Assembly: GCF_958298935.1 (NCBI RefSeq)
Contig: NC_084927.1
Location: forward strand, 35,778,501-35,842,500
From: Phragmites australis
Taxonomy: Eukaryota > Streptophyta > Magnoliopsida > Poales > Poaceae
Length of the DNA: 64,000 bases
Direction of reading: 5' to 3'
Every line of letters begins with the position of its first letter. Position 1 is the stretch's first letter. Shown in pieces: positions 45,236 to 58,145 of the stretch. The notes beneath the pieces are model-generated. The model had not been told where the DNA came from. It made no database searches and was given only the letters and a program-made list of their open reading frames with translations. The translations under genes were made by a program, and so were the position numbers.

Positions 45236-47037
45236 TGAGAGGAAGAGGAGAGAGAGGCAAGATTTGTAAGACAAAACAAACACGTTTCTACTTTCCCATT
45301 TCTTCTCTTCGATCCCAACTCTGTCTTCCTTGCTGCCGATCCAGTGCTTGCTCGTCGATACCTCCCTTCCACCAGGGACCATGGCTGGTGGACAGGGGAG
45401 CAGTGGGGCCCACATGTTAGAGAGGGAGGCAGAGGATAAGGGAGGTGGTCGACATTTTCACAAGCGGCCCACAGAGACAGATGGAGAGGCAGAGGGAGCT
45501 CAGGAAGGGGCAACCGGAGAGAGAGAGTTGGAGGGGGTTGAGGCGGCGCCGAGGAGAGAGGAAGCTCACCAGCGAAGAAAGATGGCCAGGGAGAGGAGGA
45601 GCATTGGGAGGCTCTGGAGGGACGGCGTGGCGGCATGACGATTATGTGTGCTGCGAGGGGAGGGCGAGGTGGTGTCGCATGCAATAACGACACATGGAAG
45701 AGCCAGGTTGGCACAGTAGTCCGGCTACATCATGGCGGGTGGCTCAGCAGTGGCGCGAGGGAAGGCACGTCAGCGCGAGATGGTGACATGATCCAGTGGT
45801 GGGATAGCACGGTGGCACGTGCATGCCGATGACGTGTACAGCGGAAAGGCCAGGACGGCATCAATAGAAGCCGGCGGGGCTGCGCGGCTCAAGATTAGGA
45901 AGGAGGTGGAGGAGGAAGAAGGTCGGTCGGAAGCGAACGACGATGGCCAGGGCGAAGGGGATTCTCGGTGCCTCGACGTGCCTGTGTTGTGGGAAGAGGA
46001 ACATAGGAGGATTGGGGGAGCGATGCTCACCGAGGAAGGTCGACGACGATGCGGAGGTCAGGGCGGCTTGGCACCATGGTGGACTCTTGGGACAATGTGC
46101 GCAAGTGGCACGGCGTGCACGGGTGCACAATGGCGAAAGGACACAGCGCGATTGTGTGGCACTTGCTGCTACGTGAGCGGCGACGACGCGTGCAGGCAGA
46201 CCATCTGTGGTGTGGAGGAGTGCACAGCGGCTTGGGCCAGTGGGATGGCCGAATGACGTGTGGGTGGGTTGGCTAGCTCAGCCAGCCGAGCGAGCAGCGA
46301 TGTGGCACGTGTGGTGACAACGCGCAGGCAAGATGGCAGCACGAGCCAGTGGGTGGAGCGACCGGCTGTGCGGGCGACGACTCTATGTTTGTGAATGTTT
46401 GTGTGTGAGGATGATCTTATGCAGGGAGAATGGAGAGCAGAGGAGCTGGAGCTCTGTGTATATGGATGAATGGATGATTGTTTGCAGGTGAAGGAAAAGA
46501 GGAGAAGGAGGAAGGCAAGTTGGCTTTTGCAGCTCTAAGAATGCAGCGACGTGATCCATTTTGGCTGCTCGGTGAGAAAGATTAGGGAGAGGAAGGCCGG
46601 TGCTGTGGGTGTGATCTTTTGCAGGTGAAGATCAGAGAGTGAGAGAGATGAGAGATTTGTAATAATTCAATTTGAATAATTTGAATTTGAAATTGGACTC
46701 GGAATAATTTAATAAATGTATATGAATTAGAATTCAGATGTATGATGATTCAAATGAATAATTTGGATTGGATTGGTTTGGGATAAATCAATTTGGATTT
46801 GAATTAGAATTGATTTTGGAACGAGGATTTGAATATGAGAGTCAAATTTCTGATGAAAAGAAACTAAGAAATATATTTGAATTTGAGAGACCCTCAAAAT
46901 CAAATCACTACTCAAAGAACCATAAAAATAATTAAACCAAAATACACACGATCAATTTATTGTAGGGATTTTTAGAAATTAATTTGGTGCTCTTTGGAAT
47001 ACTTAGCCAAAATAATATATTTGAATACACCCCTACA

Positions 47038-47089
<52 letters not shown>

Positions 47090-47180
47090 TTGATTTTATA
47101 CTAGTTTAATTAATTACCAAAGTTTTAATTTGGAGTGAAACTTGCTATTATTTATATGCTAAAGCTCAGGATGTTATAAA
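45236..47180 (-). repeat. Probable Ty3/gypsy 3' LTR, about 1.9 kb
   Basis: On the minus strand this follows the integrase remnant at 47311-48390. Near 47178 it opens ATAACATCCTGAGC, like the TGTAACATCCTGA start of grass gypsy LTRs. It has an AATTTGAATTTGAAT-rich part and then a long GC-rich leader-like part with open frames in several phases. A (TA)n tract of about 50 bp (about 47040-47089) lies within. The distal limit is not defined by any terminal CA or target duplication I could verify. Confidence 0.35.
47040..47089. repeat. (TA)n microsatellite
   Basis: About 24 uninterrupted TA units. Confidence 0.95.
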
Positions 47181-47310
47181 CTTACCACACTTAAACGGAA
47201 TCTCGACCTCGAGATTCAGAAGGCTCTTAAAAAAGGTGGGGAAACTCCTTCATCAAATCCTCTTTATGTTTTCCTGTAGCTTCTGCTTCTGTATGATTAC
47301 TCCACTATAC

Positions 47311-48390
47311 TCAGCTGAACCTGACTGTCGTTCTTCTGGTTTGACAAATTGCCACATCCAAGATTCGGATGGGTCTCTCCTTATACTGAAGATCTTGTTG
47401 TAGATCCATGATTTCTAGGAAAACTTGTTCCTCTGGAACGCTCAACCATTTCTTCAACTGTGATACATAGAATATATTATGCACATCGAATATTTCTTCT
47501 GGAAGGGCTAGCTTATAGGCTACTACTCCAATCTTATCGAGTATCTCGTATGGTCCCATGTATCTATGCATCAATTTTTTGTGAACCTAAAATCTCCGAG
47601 TGCCTCTTATTGGGGACACCTCAAGGTAGACGTAGTCTCCAACCTTGAAGGTCAAACTCCTCATTCGGTTATCGGTATAACCTTTCTACCTACTCTGAGC
47701 TGCTCTCGGATTCTTTCTGACTTTAGCAACTTACTCTTCTGCATCTTTTATTATTGTAGGTCCGAAGAGCAAACTCTCTCCTACTTCCGACCATAGTACG
47801 GATGTTCTACATTTTTGTCCATACAATGCCTCAAATGGTGACATTTTTAAGCTAGCTTGGAAACTTTTATTGTAAGAGAACTCTACAAATGATAGATTTT
47901 TCTCCCAGTCTTTTCCATAGGTGATCACACAAGCTCTCTGAAGATCCTCCAAAATCTGGTTTACTCTTTTTGTTTGACCATCATTTTTTGGGTGGTAAGC
48001 AGAACTAAAATCCAGTTTAGTTCTCAGGGCAATCTACACACTCTTCTAGAACCTTGATGTGAACTGGGGGTCCCCTATTAGAGATGATTCTACTAGAAAC
48101 TCTGTATAACCTCAGAATATTGTCAATATACAAGTCTACCAACTTGTCTCTGCCATAGGTTGTCTTGACCGGTATGAAGTGGGCTACCTTAGTCAGACGA
48201 TCCAGTATGACCCATATGGAGTCATTATTATTCTGAGTTCTGGGTAAACCAACTATGAAATCCATACCAATTTCATCACACTTCTATGTTGGGATCTGCA
48301 ATGGTTGTAGTAATCATGCTGGTTTTTTTGCCCTGCTTTTGACCTTTCAATAGGTGTTACATCGAGCGACAAACCTTGCTATACCAAACT
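47311..48390 (-). pseudogene. Ty3/gypsy integrase remnant 1
   Basis: Three broken frames in N-to-C order on the minus strand. 48265-48017 has MDFIVGLPRT and LDRLTKVAHFIPVKTTY of the catalytic core, where the second catalytic Asp (normally SDRG) is replaced by Asn (SNRG). 47952-47731 has YNKSFQASLKMSPFEALYG. 47574-47311 has RYMGPYEILDKIG and FHNVFYVSQLKK-like text (here VHNIFYVSQLKKW) of the C-terminal domain. Frameshifts and stops separate them. Reverse transcriptase and upstream domains are missing, cut off at about 48400. Non-functional. Confidence 0.85.
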
Positions 48391-48436
48391 TTATTTCTGT
48401 CTACCAATATTTGGTCCTCAGATCATCGCCCATGAG

Positions 48437-49860
48437 ATGACCATGAACATAGGGGTTGAAGCTTCTTTCTCATCTAGTGCCAAGAACTTTGACCTCACAA
48501 GCAAGCAAGCTCATTGCCCACGCATGAAGGCAAAGATGAGGAGGCAAGAGCAAGAGTCAATCTCAAGTGAAGATGATGATGATGAAGATGAAGAGAGCGA
48601 TAAAGAAGATGAGCAAAGCACCTCAAGTGATGAAGAGATGGATCCTAAGATCGCCAAACTCATCTCGAAATTGGAGAAGAACCTCAAGAGTATCAACGCC
48701 AAGATTAATCATCCAATCTCCATGAAGAACTTGATCATATCAAGAAAAAGAAGACGACCAACAACAAGAGGAAGATAAGGGGAAGAGGCAGAGTATTTGC
48801 GAGCATAGTAAGATGGGTGAGTGAAGATGAAGATTCAAGCTCAAATGATGAAAGCTTTACCACCCACTACTCCAAGAGAAGTTGTTCCTCAAGATCGTCA
48901 TGACGCAAGTCATCATCACACAAGTGCCTTATGATCAAAGGTATAGAAAGCGATGTAAGTGATGATGAATCTGATGATGATTCACCCTCCCAAAAAGAAC
49001 TCCTTGATTTGATCATTGAGCAACAAATGATCTTAAAGAAATAATATAAAGAACTAAAGAAATTCAATACCCTTAATGAAATTCATGCTACCTTTGTGTC
49101 TAATTACAAATAATTATTGAGCAAATTTGAATTGCTAAATAAGGAGCGTGGAGAGCATAAGGAAAAATTTGAGGGTACTGAGTTTCAACCTAATATCATT
49201 TTGAAGCAACTTATCTCTCTCTTTAATTTCAATCCTTAGGTAGATGATTTTACTTTTTGGGATGATTTAATTAATATACATAGCTCACCCCTTTGCAATA
49301 AGACATGTATTGAGAATCTTGCAGAACCATATAATAAACTCATTGCACAAGAAAATAATGAGCTCAACAAGCAAGAAGTGGAAAAGCTAAGAAGGACTTG
49401 ACAAGGTTAAAGGGCAAGAGTCACGTCTAACATTCTCAAGATAACCATGATAATATGGTAAACAAGCTTGCGGAGGGGTTCACCATGACATGTTTCAAGT
49501 ATCATCAAGAAGACCACAAGTCCTTCCAATAAAAGCAAGTCAAAAGGGAGACTAATAAGAAGAAAAAGATAATGAATCTCTCCAACTGACCTCGAACATC
49601 TACACCAAGTCCAACTACAAAATGAAGACTAAGAGCAACTACTACAAGCTCAAGAAGAAGGACAATGATAAAGTGATTGTACATATGGTTGGAAGAAAGG
49701 ACCAGAGGTGGAACCAACCCATTTGGGTGCCCAAGGAAATCATCATCAACATGAAGTGGCCAAATCAGTTTGGATTTCAAAGAAGACTTGAAGTCCTCAA
49801 GTTGTTGCGGATTTGGAGACTTGGCATACAAGAGGAGTGAATGTTCAAACAAAGAAGCCA
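48437..49860 (+). pseudogene. gag-like pseudogene
   Basis: The frame at 48437-48778 has a very acidic segment (SSEDDDDEDEESDKEDEQ) followed by a Lys-rich helix, as in plant copia gag proteins. Later frames hold MTCFKYHQEDHKSF, a CCHC zinc knuckle that has lost its second and fourth ligands (Tyr and Phe in place of Cys). They also hold HMVGRKDQRWNQPIWVPKE, a typical linker of this class. Several stops and frameshifts lie between the parts. Confidence 0.65.
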
Positions 49861-51249
49861 AGTGTACAAGATTGAGCACATTGATAAAGATTATGATCAT
49901 CAAATATCTAAATCCCCATCCAAAGTTAAAAGAGGTAATGATAGCTAGAATTTTTGTTCATATATATTTTATTTTGCATCTAGGACCTTTGTCTTGTCTT
50001 AGATTGTATGTGCATATGTCAATCTATTGTAATGTCTAATGTAGGTTTATCATATGATAGGTTGCTGGTGTTTCTCTCTAACCCATGAGCAACCTACATG
50101 ATTTATTCGTTGTAGGTTCTTTACATGGTATATTTCTTAAATTGATATTCTTTATGTGGTATGAGTCCAATCTATAGGATAAATTCTCATTGTTATCAAT
50201 GACAAGTACATGTCTCTCATAAGTATTCGATACTTGTATGCACACATTTAGGGGAGCATATCCTATGTGATTTTGAGACTAACATGGCCTTGAAGTAATC
50301 TACATGTCCCTAGAGGTATGTAATACTTATTTATCTATTGGTATCATTGTTAATTCATTTGATCATTTAAGCTACCTTCATGTATAACATAGCTTAACTT
50401 TACTATCTTAATGTATTATCTAGTTGTGCACATTTTTACTCTCATTGTATGTATGCATACAAATAGGAAAGTTTAGACTGTGTTATGTGATTTTCATGAA
50501 TTATGATCCATATTCTTTTTATTTCAATTGGCATCTACATAATCATTTCATTTGGATTCCTACAAGTGGTATCATCTTATTGAATCATGGTTCATAAAGA
50601 TCTCTCCCAAGTGCTCTAACGTTTTTTTTAGTTTAACATGTGTTTGTAGCCTTTTTAAGATTGCTGATAAAGGGGAGAATTTTGATGTCTAAAGCAAGAT
50701 GCTAGTTACAAGATGGCATACCTAGGAGAGAACAATCAGGGAAGCAAGATATCTAGGTATGCCAAAGTTGATAAAGGGGGAGAAGAAGTAGCTCTTGCAT
50801 GGATTGATCAAGGGAGATAGTGACGATAGCGGAAGAATTGTCTCCATAGAGGCCACAACAAAAGGGGGATAAAATGAAGTTAAGAACAAGGTATGATAAA
50901 GATGGGATCTTTCCCTTACAAATGCTATCGTTGTTTGTTCTTACCATGCATCTAAGCAAGTAGTTAAAGTTTGTGCCTTTTGAATTTGGCTTTCGATTGA
51001 TATATTTTAGTATTTACCCCTTACTTTGGTTGTGTTATCATCAATCACTACAAATAGGAAGATTGTAGCAAACATGGACCTTTTAGGCATGTACGTGATT
51101 TTGTTGATTAATGATAATATAGTCAATGAGACTAACATGTTTGATAAGTATATGCCTTAGTAGGTCTCATGGAAACAATACATGAAGAAGCTACCACAAC
51201 CGGGACAAAGATTGATTGAATTGGAGAAGTTCCAAAAAGGTTGTACACG

Positions 51250-51660
51250 TCAGATGGTCCGGCGCTCAAAGGTTTGTTCACGTTATATTATTTTCAGGAC
51301 AAGGTTCAAAGGATCTACACGCCGGATGGTCCGGCACTCGGCATTGTGTACGCCAGATGGTTGCGCTGGAATGCTTTTTCCAAATAAGGTCTCAATGGCT
51401 AATTTGGCGTGGTTGTACATATCGGATGGTCCGGCGATGAAGATTGGCTACGCTGGAGCATTTTTTCAAGAGTGTTGTTTCTCAGTGGCATAAGAAGTGT
51501 ACACGGTGGATGGTTCGGTGATAGAGCCAGTGAACACGCCAAAGCATCTGATATTCACATTGAGTTTGAGTGGGGATCCAATGGTTAGTACATGGAGGAT
51601 GTACATGTCGGATAGTTCGGTGAGTACAATCTATTTACACCAGATCATCCAGCATATACA
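51250..51660. repeat. Dispersed GATGGTCCGGC words
   Basis: Six to seven imperfect copies of the near-palindrome CCGGATGGTCCGG, spaced about 30-100 bp. The clearest are at about 51254, 51321, 51424, 51507 and 51608. They form a family-specific repeat inside the retroelement. Confidence 0.65.
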
Positions 51661-52547
51661 AAAAATTTGAGCCATTGGGGCAACGTCTAGTTCGCGGGGT
51701 AGAGACTATAAATACCCCCACTCTATCATTTGAAGGTGCTGGAGTCCAGAGAAGCTCATGGACACCTAAAAAGATATCCAAACCACCAAAGTGCTTAAAG
51801 TGATTATCCAAGGCAATTAAGCACAAGATTATAGAGTGAATAATGCTAATAGGTCTAGAGAGAGTTGTTGCTAGGTGTTGCTGCGTAGAGAAAAGATCAA
51901 TAAGTGATCCTAGCTTGTACCAAGTGGTACGTCGGCACCTTGGAGTCTTGGTGACTCGCCGACACCGTGAGCCTTGGTGTCTCATACTTGTTGACTCTCC
52001 GAATTGGTGTGGAGCGACGGCAAGAATCTTATACGAGGACATGGAGATCCTTACCTTGGTGGCTCAAGCTCCGAAGTGAAGATGACGGTAAGTGACCGAA
52101 AGAGAGGCTTGTGGTGAGAGCTTGCCTTGATGGCTTGGTGGCTCAACCTACTTGAGGTCTAGGTAGCTCAAGGGTCATGACCGAGTTCCGTCTGGAAGTT
52201 ATAGCCTAGGTGGTTGCTACAACGTGGACTAGAGATGATGTTTATGCTATCGATACCACAGGATAAATATCTCTTGTGCTGAGTTTGCTCTATCTACCTT
52301 ATTTATGTTTCCGCATTTACTTATTGCAATCTATCCTTGCATATTTACCTTCATAGAGTAGTATGCTAGGATTGGCTATAGGTTGCAAACCTTTGAAAGG
52401 TAGAGTAGACATGCTAGATGAATCTAGAGCATATTTATATAGAAATTGATATATGTTTATCTTGTAAAGTTTTCAGAACTGATTAGTTTTAAGTGTCCTA
52501 ATTCACCTCTCCCCCTCTTAGGAAGTCATTGACCTTTTCAGTTATGC

Positions 52548-53430
52548 TCACGCCATATTATCCTGAAAGTTTGATCTGTATGCATTGTCATTGACTTTGG
52601 CCAGTACTCTAAATAGGTCATTGCCTCGTGGCATCAACTTAGATTTGCGCTTTTCTGGAAAACACTCCTTGCGAAGATGTATCCAAACCAGATCATCTGG
52701 TTTGAACAACACCTTCCTTTTATGCTTGTTCGCCTTATTTGCATTGCACTTGGCCTTCTTCTCAATTTCTTCCTTGATCTTCTCGTGTATCTTCTTCACA
52801 TATGCAGCACGATTTGAAGCATCCAGATTACTTCTTTCCTGCAATGGGAGTGGTAACAAATCGATCGGAGCAATAGGTTTGAACCCATAGATAACTTCAA
52901 ATGGACACATGTGAATAGTAGAATGTACTGCCATGTTATAAGAAAACTCAACATATGGCATTCAATTCTCTCGCTCTTTCAAGTTCTTTTTAATCATTGT
53001 TCTCAACAACATTGATAGGGTTCGGTTCACCACTTTAGTTTGACCATCAGTTTAAGGGTGACAAGTGGTAGAAACCAATAGCTTGGTTCCAAGCTTGGCC
53101 CATAATGTCTTCCAAAAGTAGCTCATGAACTTCACGTCACGATCAGACACAATGGTTCTCGGCATCCCATGCAGCCTCACGATCTACCTGAAAAACAGAG
53201 TAGCAACGTGAGAAGCATCATCACTTTTATTGCAAGGTGTGAAATGTGGCATCTTGAGAATCACTTGTTAAAAAGATCACGCCTAAGATGACATGGGGCA
53301 AATCGGGTTCTCATTTCTCTTTTGATTTCAACCCATATAGCAATAGCAGGTTGTCTGATAGCTTCACGCCCATTTTGCACTTGCTCTCACCAAATTAATG
53401 CATACCCATCAAATTCAAGAGAGGCCATTG
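52548..53430 (-). pseudogene. Ty3/gypsy remnant 2: gag piece joined to integrase
   Basis: On the minus strand, 53430 to about 53250 resembles gag (AIAIWVEIKREMRTRFAP, CHLRRDLFNK). It jumps directly to integrase text (SKMAHF-lacking core, then MPYVEFSYNMAVHSTIHMCP, FEVIYGFKPIAPIDLLPLPL, WIHLRKECFPEKRKSKL, RVLAKVNDNAY). Protease, reverse transcriptase and RNase H are therefore deleted. It is a different gypsy family from remnant 1. The left end at 52548 abuts the inserted plus-strand element. Confidence 0.8.
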
Positions 53431-54050
53431 CAATATTCTTTTCTTCAGAGTAATTGTGCATGCGAAAAATCTTGTCAATATTTAACTCCCATGGGAAATA
53501 TGCTTCCGGGTCAGTTCGATCTTCAAACTATTTGTGCACTTGATGCACGGTTTACACTCTTGCACACCTCGACAAAAAGGATTACACTTAGTTGCAGAAC
53601 TTGATTCAAGGTTTACGCACTTGTGCAAACGAATGTTTCTCACTTCTTTCTCAAGCTGTCCCTTTTTTGCAGCAACTTTCTTTCTCTTTTTTATTGACAC
53701 TTTTTTTTAACTCTAACACTACAAGACCAGATATATGACTAGCACAATTAGAAGATAAAATCCAACACAACCAGTAGCTAGAACTTGATGGGATCAAAGT
53801 TTTCGCAATGGATGACTTCGGCTATGACTTTTTTTGGGATTTTCACTTAGATATGAAACGACACAAGAATATATAACGACAAAAATCATACACAAAGGAT
53901 GGATGATCAGTGACTAAAACAAAGACTCTAATGGACAAAAACTTAATCAAACTTACCAAAATAACAGATGCAAACAAAGGGCTTTTTAGTGGATAGGACG
54001 AACACAAAATATATAGAAATAGGGGTAAATGATCATACCGTGGCAATGAA

Positions 54051-54063
54051 GGCTCTGATACCA
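54051..54063 (-). other. Primer-binding site (initiator tRNA-Met type)
   Basis: TGGTATCAGAGCC on the minus strand, the standard plant LTR-retrotransposon primer site. It lies two bases after a CA that would end the 5' LTR at 54066, upstream of gypsy remnant 2 on the same strand. Confidence 0.8.
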
Positions 54064-54065
54064 GA

Positions 54066-55750
54066 TGAAATGAGCTCAAATAAAATTACATGTTTGAATT
54101 CAAATTGAATTAAAAAGAGAATATCACATGAAATGATAAAAATGCATATAAATGGAGCATTGCGAAGGAACTCATTTTTCACCAAGTAACCTAGGGTTGG
54201 AAATAATTTTAGAAATTATTACACCAAATGAGAGGAATATTAGTGAACTTTTTTAGATTTTTGGGAATTTATTTGAGGCCTAAAAAATTTCTAGAAGTTC
54301 TAAAAGTAGCCCCTTTTGAAGTTTTTTTTATTTTGAAATATACATAGGGTATTGAATGGATTCATCATGAATTATAGGAGCTACAAAAAAGTTTCGTGAA
54401 TTTTGGAGCACAACAACCCTAGTGTCCAAATAGAGAAAGAGAAAAGGAGAAAAATTGGAATCTAGCAGGTATTGTTCATCCAGCTGTTGTCTTCAGTCAC
54501 ACCAAAGCATTTGGCATGACTCAGGGCTGCAACGTCGGCCCCATGTGTAGAGGCACCGAGACGGACATAGCGTTGCCATCTTGATCACGCCACATGCATT
54601 GGCATTACCTAGTTGGCGAGTCACGCCAAGGATTTCAGAGTGACAAAAGGGGCTAGCTCCCGAAATTTTAGTTCTCCGTGTGCTATTATTAAAATATTAG
54701 TTTAAAAAGTCTAAAATAAAAAATCCAAATGGAAACAATAAAACTATGTGAAAATGGTAGAAAAAACGATATAGGCCACTTCCGATCATTTTGAGTTTTT
54801 CTGTTTTTGGCTGGTAATTTTTGGTAGTAATTATCGGATTTCCTTGGCTCAACCATAGAGCTCACACCAGCACCAAGATGTTGCATCGAGCCACTGCCTC
54901 TCTAGCACAACGATGTGCGGCACGACGGTGAGCCCTCGACTCAACCTCCAACAGATCAACGATAAAAGGCAAATCATGTCGGCCGGCAGTGAAATGAACA
55001 TGCACGCACACAGCCAGGATAAAACACACTCTAACAGATCAACGAAGCTGGCACGGGCCGAGCGGCAGCAGGGCACCACCCCCTTCTCCTCTTCTCCGTC
55101 GGGCGACAGCATGTAGAGGAAGGTAGCAACAGGGTGTCGCCACTCTGCTCTTCTGCGTCACTCCCCATCAATGGCGGCAGGGGCAGGGGCTCCGCCTTTC
55201 CTTCTCTATGCCCCCACCTCCCCCCCAGATTGATCACAAGTCCATATATATAGGCGATGAATTGATTTGCAGCAAAGAGATAAAGATTGAAATCGGTTGG
55301 GATTTGAGGCTAACTGGACTCAAATCGATTGGGGATAGATGGGGATTACAGTAGGGTAGGATTTGGGGGTGGATTTGGCTGGGATAAAAGGGTGATTTCG
55401 TTTAGGACTTGATGCTAATCTCGTTTGAGTGATTCCAGATAGACCTCGACTTGTATGTAGGTTGAACTCAGATGGTTTTTTGGGAGCTGTTGGCTTCTGT
55501 TCGTGGAGATAGAGGGGGCAGCTGTGCATCGGCTTGTGGAAGGAGAGTGAAAGAGATAAGGTGGGTGGCCAACGGGCCTGCGCAAAGCAAAAGAGGAGGG
55601 TGGCCCAACTTGGTGCACAAAGAAAAGATGGAAGGGTCTGGCTGGGCCAACTCGGGCTAGGAGAAAAGAAAGGGGAAGGAGGGTAGAGGAGAGAGAGGTG
55701 GACTGTGAAGGAAAATTGAGCCCGTCTGCTCCTTTTATTTTTCTTTCCTT
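54066..55750 (-). repeat. Probable 5' LTR of gypsy remnant 2
   Basis: Ends at 54066 next to the primer-binding site. It holds the same AT-rich, AATTCAAATTGAATT-bearing sequence plus GC-rich patches typical of large grass gypsy LTRs. The outer limit is uncertain. Confidence 0.4.
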
Positions 55751-56081
55751 TTTTTAGTGTATGATGTTATGTATGCATATGTGTACTATGCAAATATATG
55801 ATAAAATATCATCATATAGTATGGAAGAAATTTGATTATTCTTTCGGGTTTGAATTATCAATTCCCAATCGATATCGGAATGTTTCCGTTCCGTTAACAT
55901 CGTTTCCGGTTTTCTCGTATTAACGACGTCGTATTCGTTTCCGGCATTATAGTTATCTACTTCGTTTTCGAGTGAAAATATGAAACTGAAAATGGTTTAG
56001 GCCTTTTCCTACCATTTTTGAACCATTTTCATCCCTAAGTGTCCTTTCGTTCTATTGCTTGGACTTTATTTTCTCTTGTTC
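55751..56081. other. AT-rich spacer with TTCCGTT/TTTCCGG words
   Basis: 55850-56030 contains ATCGATATCGGAATGTTTCC-type words (CGTTTCCGG, CGTTTTCG) common at grass DNA-transposon ends. No pairing terminus found. Confidence 0.35.
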
Positions 56082-58130
56082 TTTTTTTTTTAACTGGCAG
56101 GGACTTTATTCATTCAGACTAGCATTTAAGGTTACAGGAGGGGATGCAACCATTGACTAGCTCCCAAAGAACAAGCAATAATGTTTGCCAAATTATGAGC
56201 TTCCTAGTTTGAATTCCAACCCTTGTGCGTATATCATGAAGAATCATCATGTAAAGACACCTCGGCTGCACACTTAAATTGTTTATGACACTAAACAATT
56301 TGAAACTTGTTGGCAACAATACACAATATTTAAACTGCAAGCGCGCGGATGGTTAGTAGCTTTTCACCCAAAGTATTCTAAGGTTATCGAATCCACAAGG
56401 ATCAACAGTTGAACATGTTATGATTTTCTATCTAATCTAACAGATTAATTCTAAAAAGAAGCATAACTGCATGAAGAGATATCAGATTAATAAAGGCATA
56501 AAGAACTAAGAAATCATATAGAAGTATAAATCCTAATCCATGAGTGTAATCGGATAGTTATATAGTTGCAATTCAAGCCATTAGATTATCATCTTAATGG
56601 TTAGAGATAAACATCTTTAAATCTACACTCATTCGGTTCACCCCTACTCTACCTAGTGCATAAACCTTGTCACGAGAGTACGAGACTATATCATACTTCT
56701 TCTAGGTATTTAGGAGATTACAACAAATCTAAATACCACAATGAAGTTAACTAAACTGAATTCATTGCAATAGTTCAGCTAATTAGATCTAACCACCATG
56801 ATTACATCTACTAGCAAATCATCTAGGCACCTACTAGATGCAAGATAAAGCATACTTGCATTGAGTGGAAAACTAATAGAGGCAAGAGAGATCGCATTCA
56901 GGAACTCCAAACACGGATAATCAAAGCTTTATTAAGATAATTGATATCATCATCGTTTATAGACCTCGGCAATAATCAAATATCGACTCTGAAACTTTAG
57001 CATAATCACGTACTAATCACTAAACTAGAGGAATCTAATCACGTACTAATTACTGGACTAATTAGCAAACTAGGATAGTATAAACTAACACAGACAAATA
57101 GATAACTTCATAAAAGTGGCGGGGGCAAGTTTTCATCGAAATCGGCTCTGAACTCGAGATTGGATGTGTTTGGGAGAAGAGCACCGACTTATATAGGTTT
57201 AGGAAGGCGGTGCTTGGTTCCCGAAGGAAACCCAGCAATCTTGGTTAACGGTAATAATCTATAACTACAATAATAATTAAGATAATATATTAAGAGAATT
57301 TGATGAAAAAAATTGTTATAACTGGCGCCACCGAGGCCACGTGCACAGCTTGTAAATTGAAGTCTTGTGCCAAAGCCAGAGCCTCATTAAATGCCATTGC
57401 CTCGAGCGTCTCGGGGTATGAAATCTCCATGTGCACCACACCAGCCATGATAAAATTTGCCACTTCCATCACTGCATACAACACATGCTGTGCCTAGTGC
57501 CTTGCCCCCGGAGTGAGAAACCGCCACATCGAAGTTGATCTTTACAGGGCCTTCCCTTGCTGGTAACCATCTTCTATGCACACTCTGGCCGATCCAATTG
57601 CTTGTTGGACTTCTGCATGGCACTCATGGGTATTTCAAGATCTTCTAGCAGTTTGTTAACCACACCCAGTGTTGCAAAAGGGCTCTAGAACTCGCCTTCT
57701 TGTAAAGCTTTCCATTGAGCATACTTAGATCGCCTAGCAAGTAATAAAAAAATTCCTCCATCTGCTGGCAGAATCTTCTCACAAATATAGAAAAATAGCG
57801 GGTTTTTCTTTGACCAAACGGTACTTCAAACTTGAAACGAGCATGAAGAGATTAATGAGATTTCTCTGTAGAGGATTAAAAAGAAAAAGAAGAGACCTCA
57901 AGTCAGCGCATTGTTTTGGATCCGAAAAGTTCAGAGTTGCCAGCACTTCAATAATGTTTCTCGTCAGCCCCATAGATGTTTTGCACTCACACTTTTTAGT
58001 CATCTTCCTCCGTTTAAGAATACTTATGGTAGGAATTGAGTCACATGCCAACCGCCAAAGAATATTTTGATTTATGACGGCAGATCTAAATTCAACAAAG
58101 ATCTCCACTCTAGCCGGGGGGCTGTTGTAC
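56082..58130 (-). pseudogene. 5'-truncated LINE: zf-RVT, RNase H and poly(A) tail, split by an insertion
   Basis: Minus strand, in order. A reverse-transcriptase-associated zinc-binding (zf-RVT) piece at 58108-57779 (LWRLACDSIPTISILKRRK, KCECKTSMG). RNase H at 57623-57300 (GPVKINFDVAVS, CSDGSGKFYHGW, HMEISYPETLEAMAFNEALA, LNLQAVHVAS-like). After a 0.95-kb interruption, the RNase H C-terminus at about 56200-56150 (EAHNLA, CSLGAS, WLHP), an AATAAA signal and a 10-nt poly(A) at 56091-56082. Frameshifts and stops make it dead. The tail shows true LINE-type 3' ends. Confidence 0.8.
56340..57295. mobile_element. Insertion of about 0.95 kb inside the LINE RNase H
   Basis: The AT-rich segment begins near CTGCAAGCGCGCGGATGG, TAGCTTTTCACCCAAAG and ATCGAATCCACAAGGATCAA. 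I recognise this as text common in grass non-coding LTR-type elements (TRIM/LARD-like). It ends just before the RNase H text resumes at 57300. No terminal repeats or target duplication were verified. Confidence 0.45.
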
Positions 58131-58145
58131 CTTCACACACATTGG

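Larger units (their letters stand above)
48430..52540 (+). mobile_element. Decayed LTR retroelement, probably Ty1/copia SIRE-like, inserted between gypsy remnants
   Basis: A plus-strand element lies between two minus-strand gypsy relics. Its left part holds gag-like coding (48437-49860). Its right part is long non-coding sequence with GGGGGAGAAnTTTGATGTCTAAAG-like text (about 50670), repeated CGGATGGTCCGGC words (51250-51660), and ends near CCTAATTCACCTCTCCCCCT (about 52500). This closing text is common at grass LTR ends. No polymerase domains, LTR pair or target duplication could be defined, so limits and family are tentative. Confidence 0.4.

Noticed and set aside
45226..46276. Open frames of 75-160 codons
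   Set aside because: They lie in what looks like a GC-rich LTR leader, overlap on both strands and lack domains.
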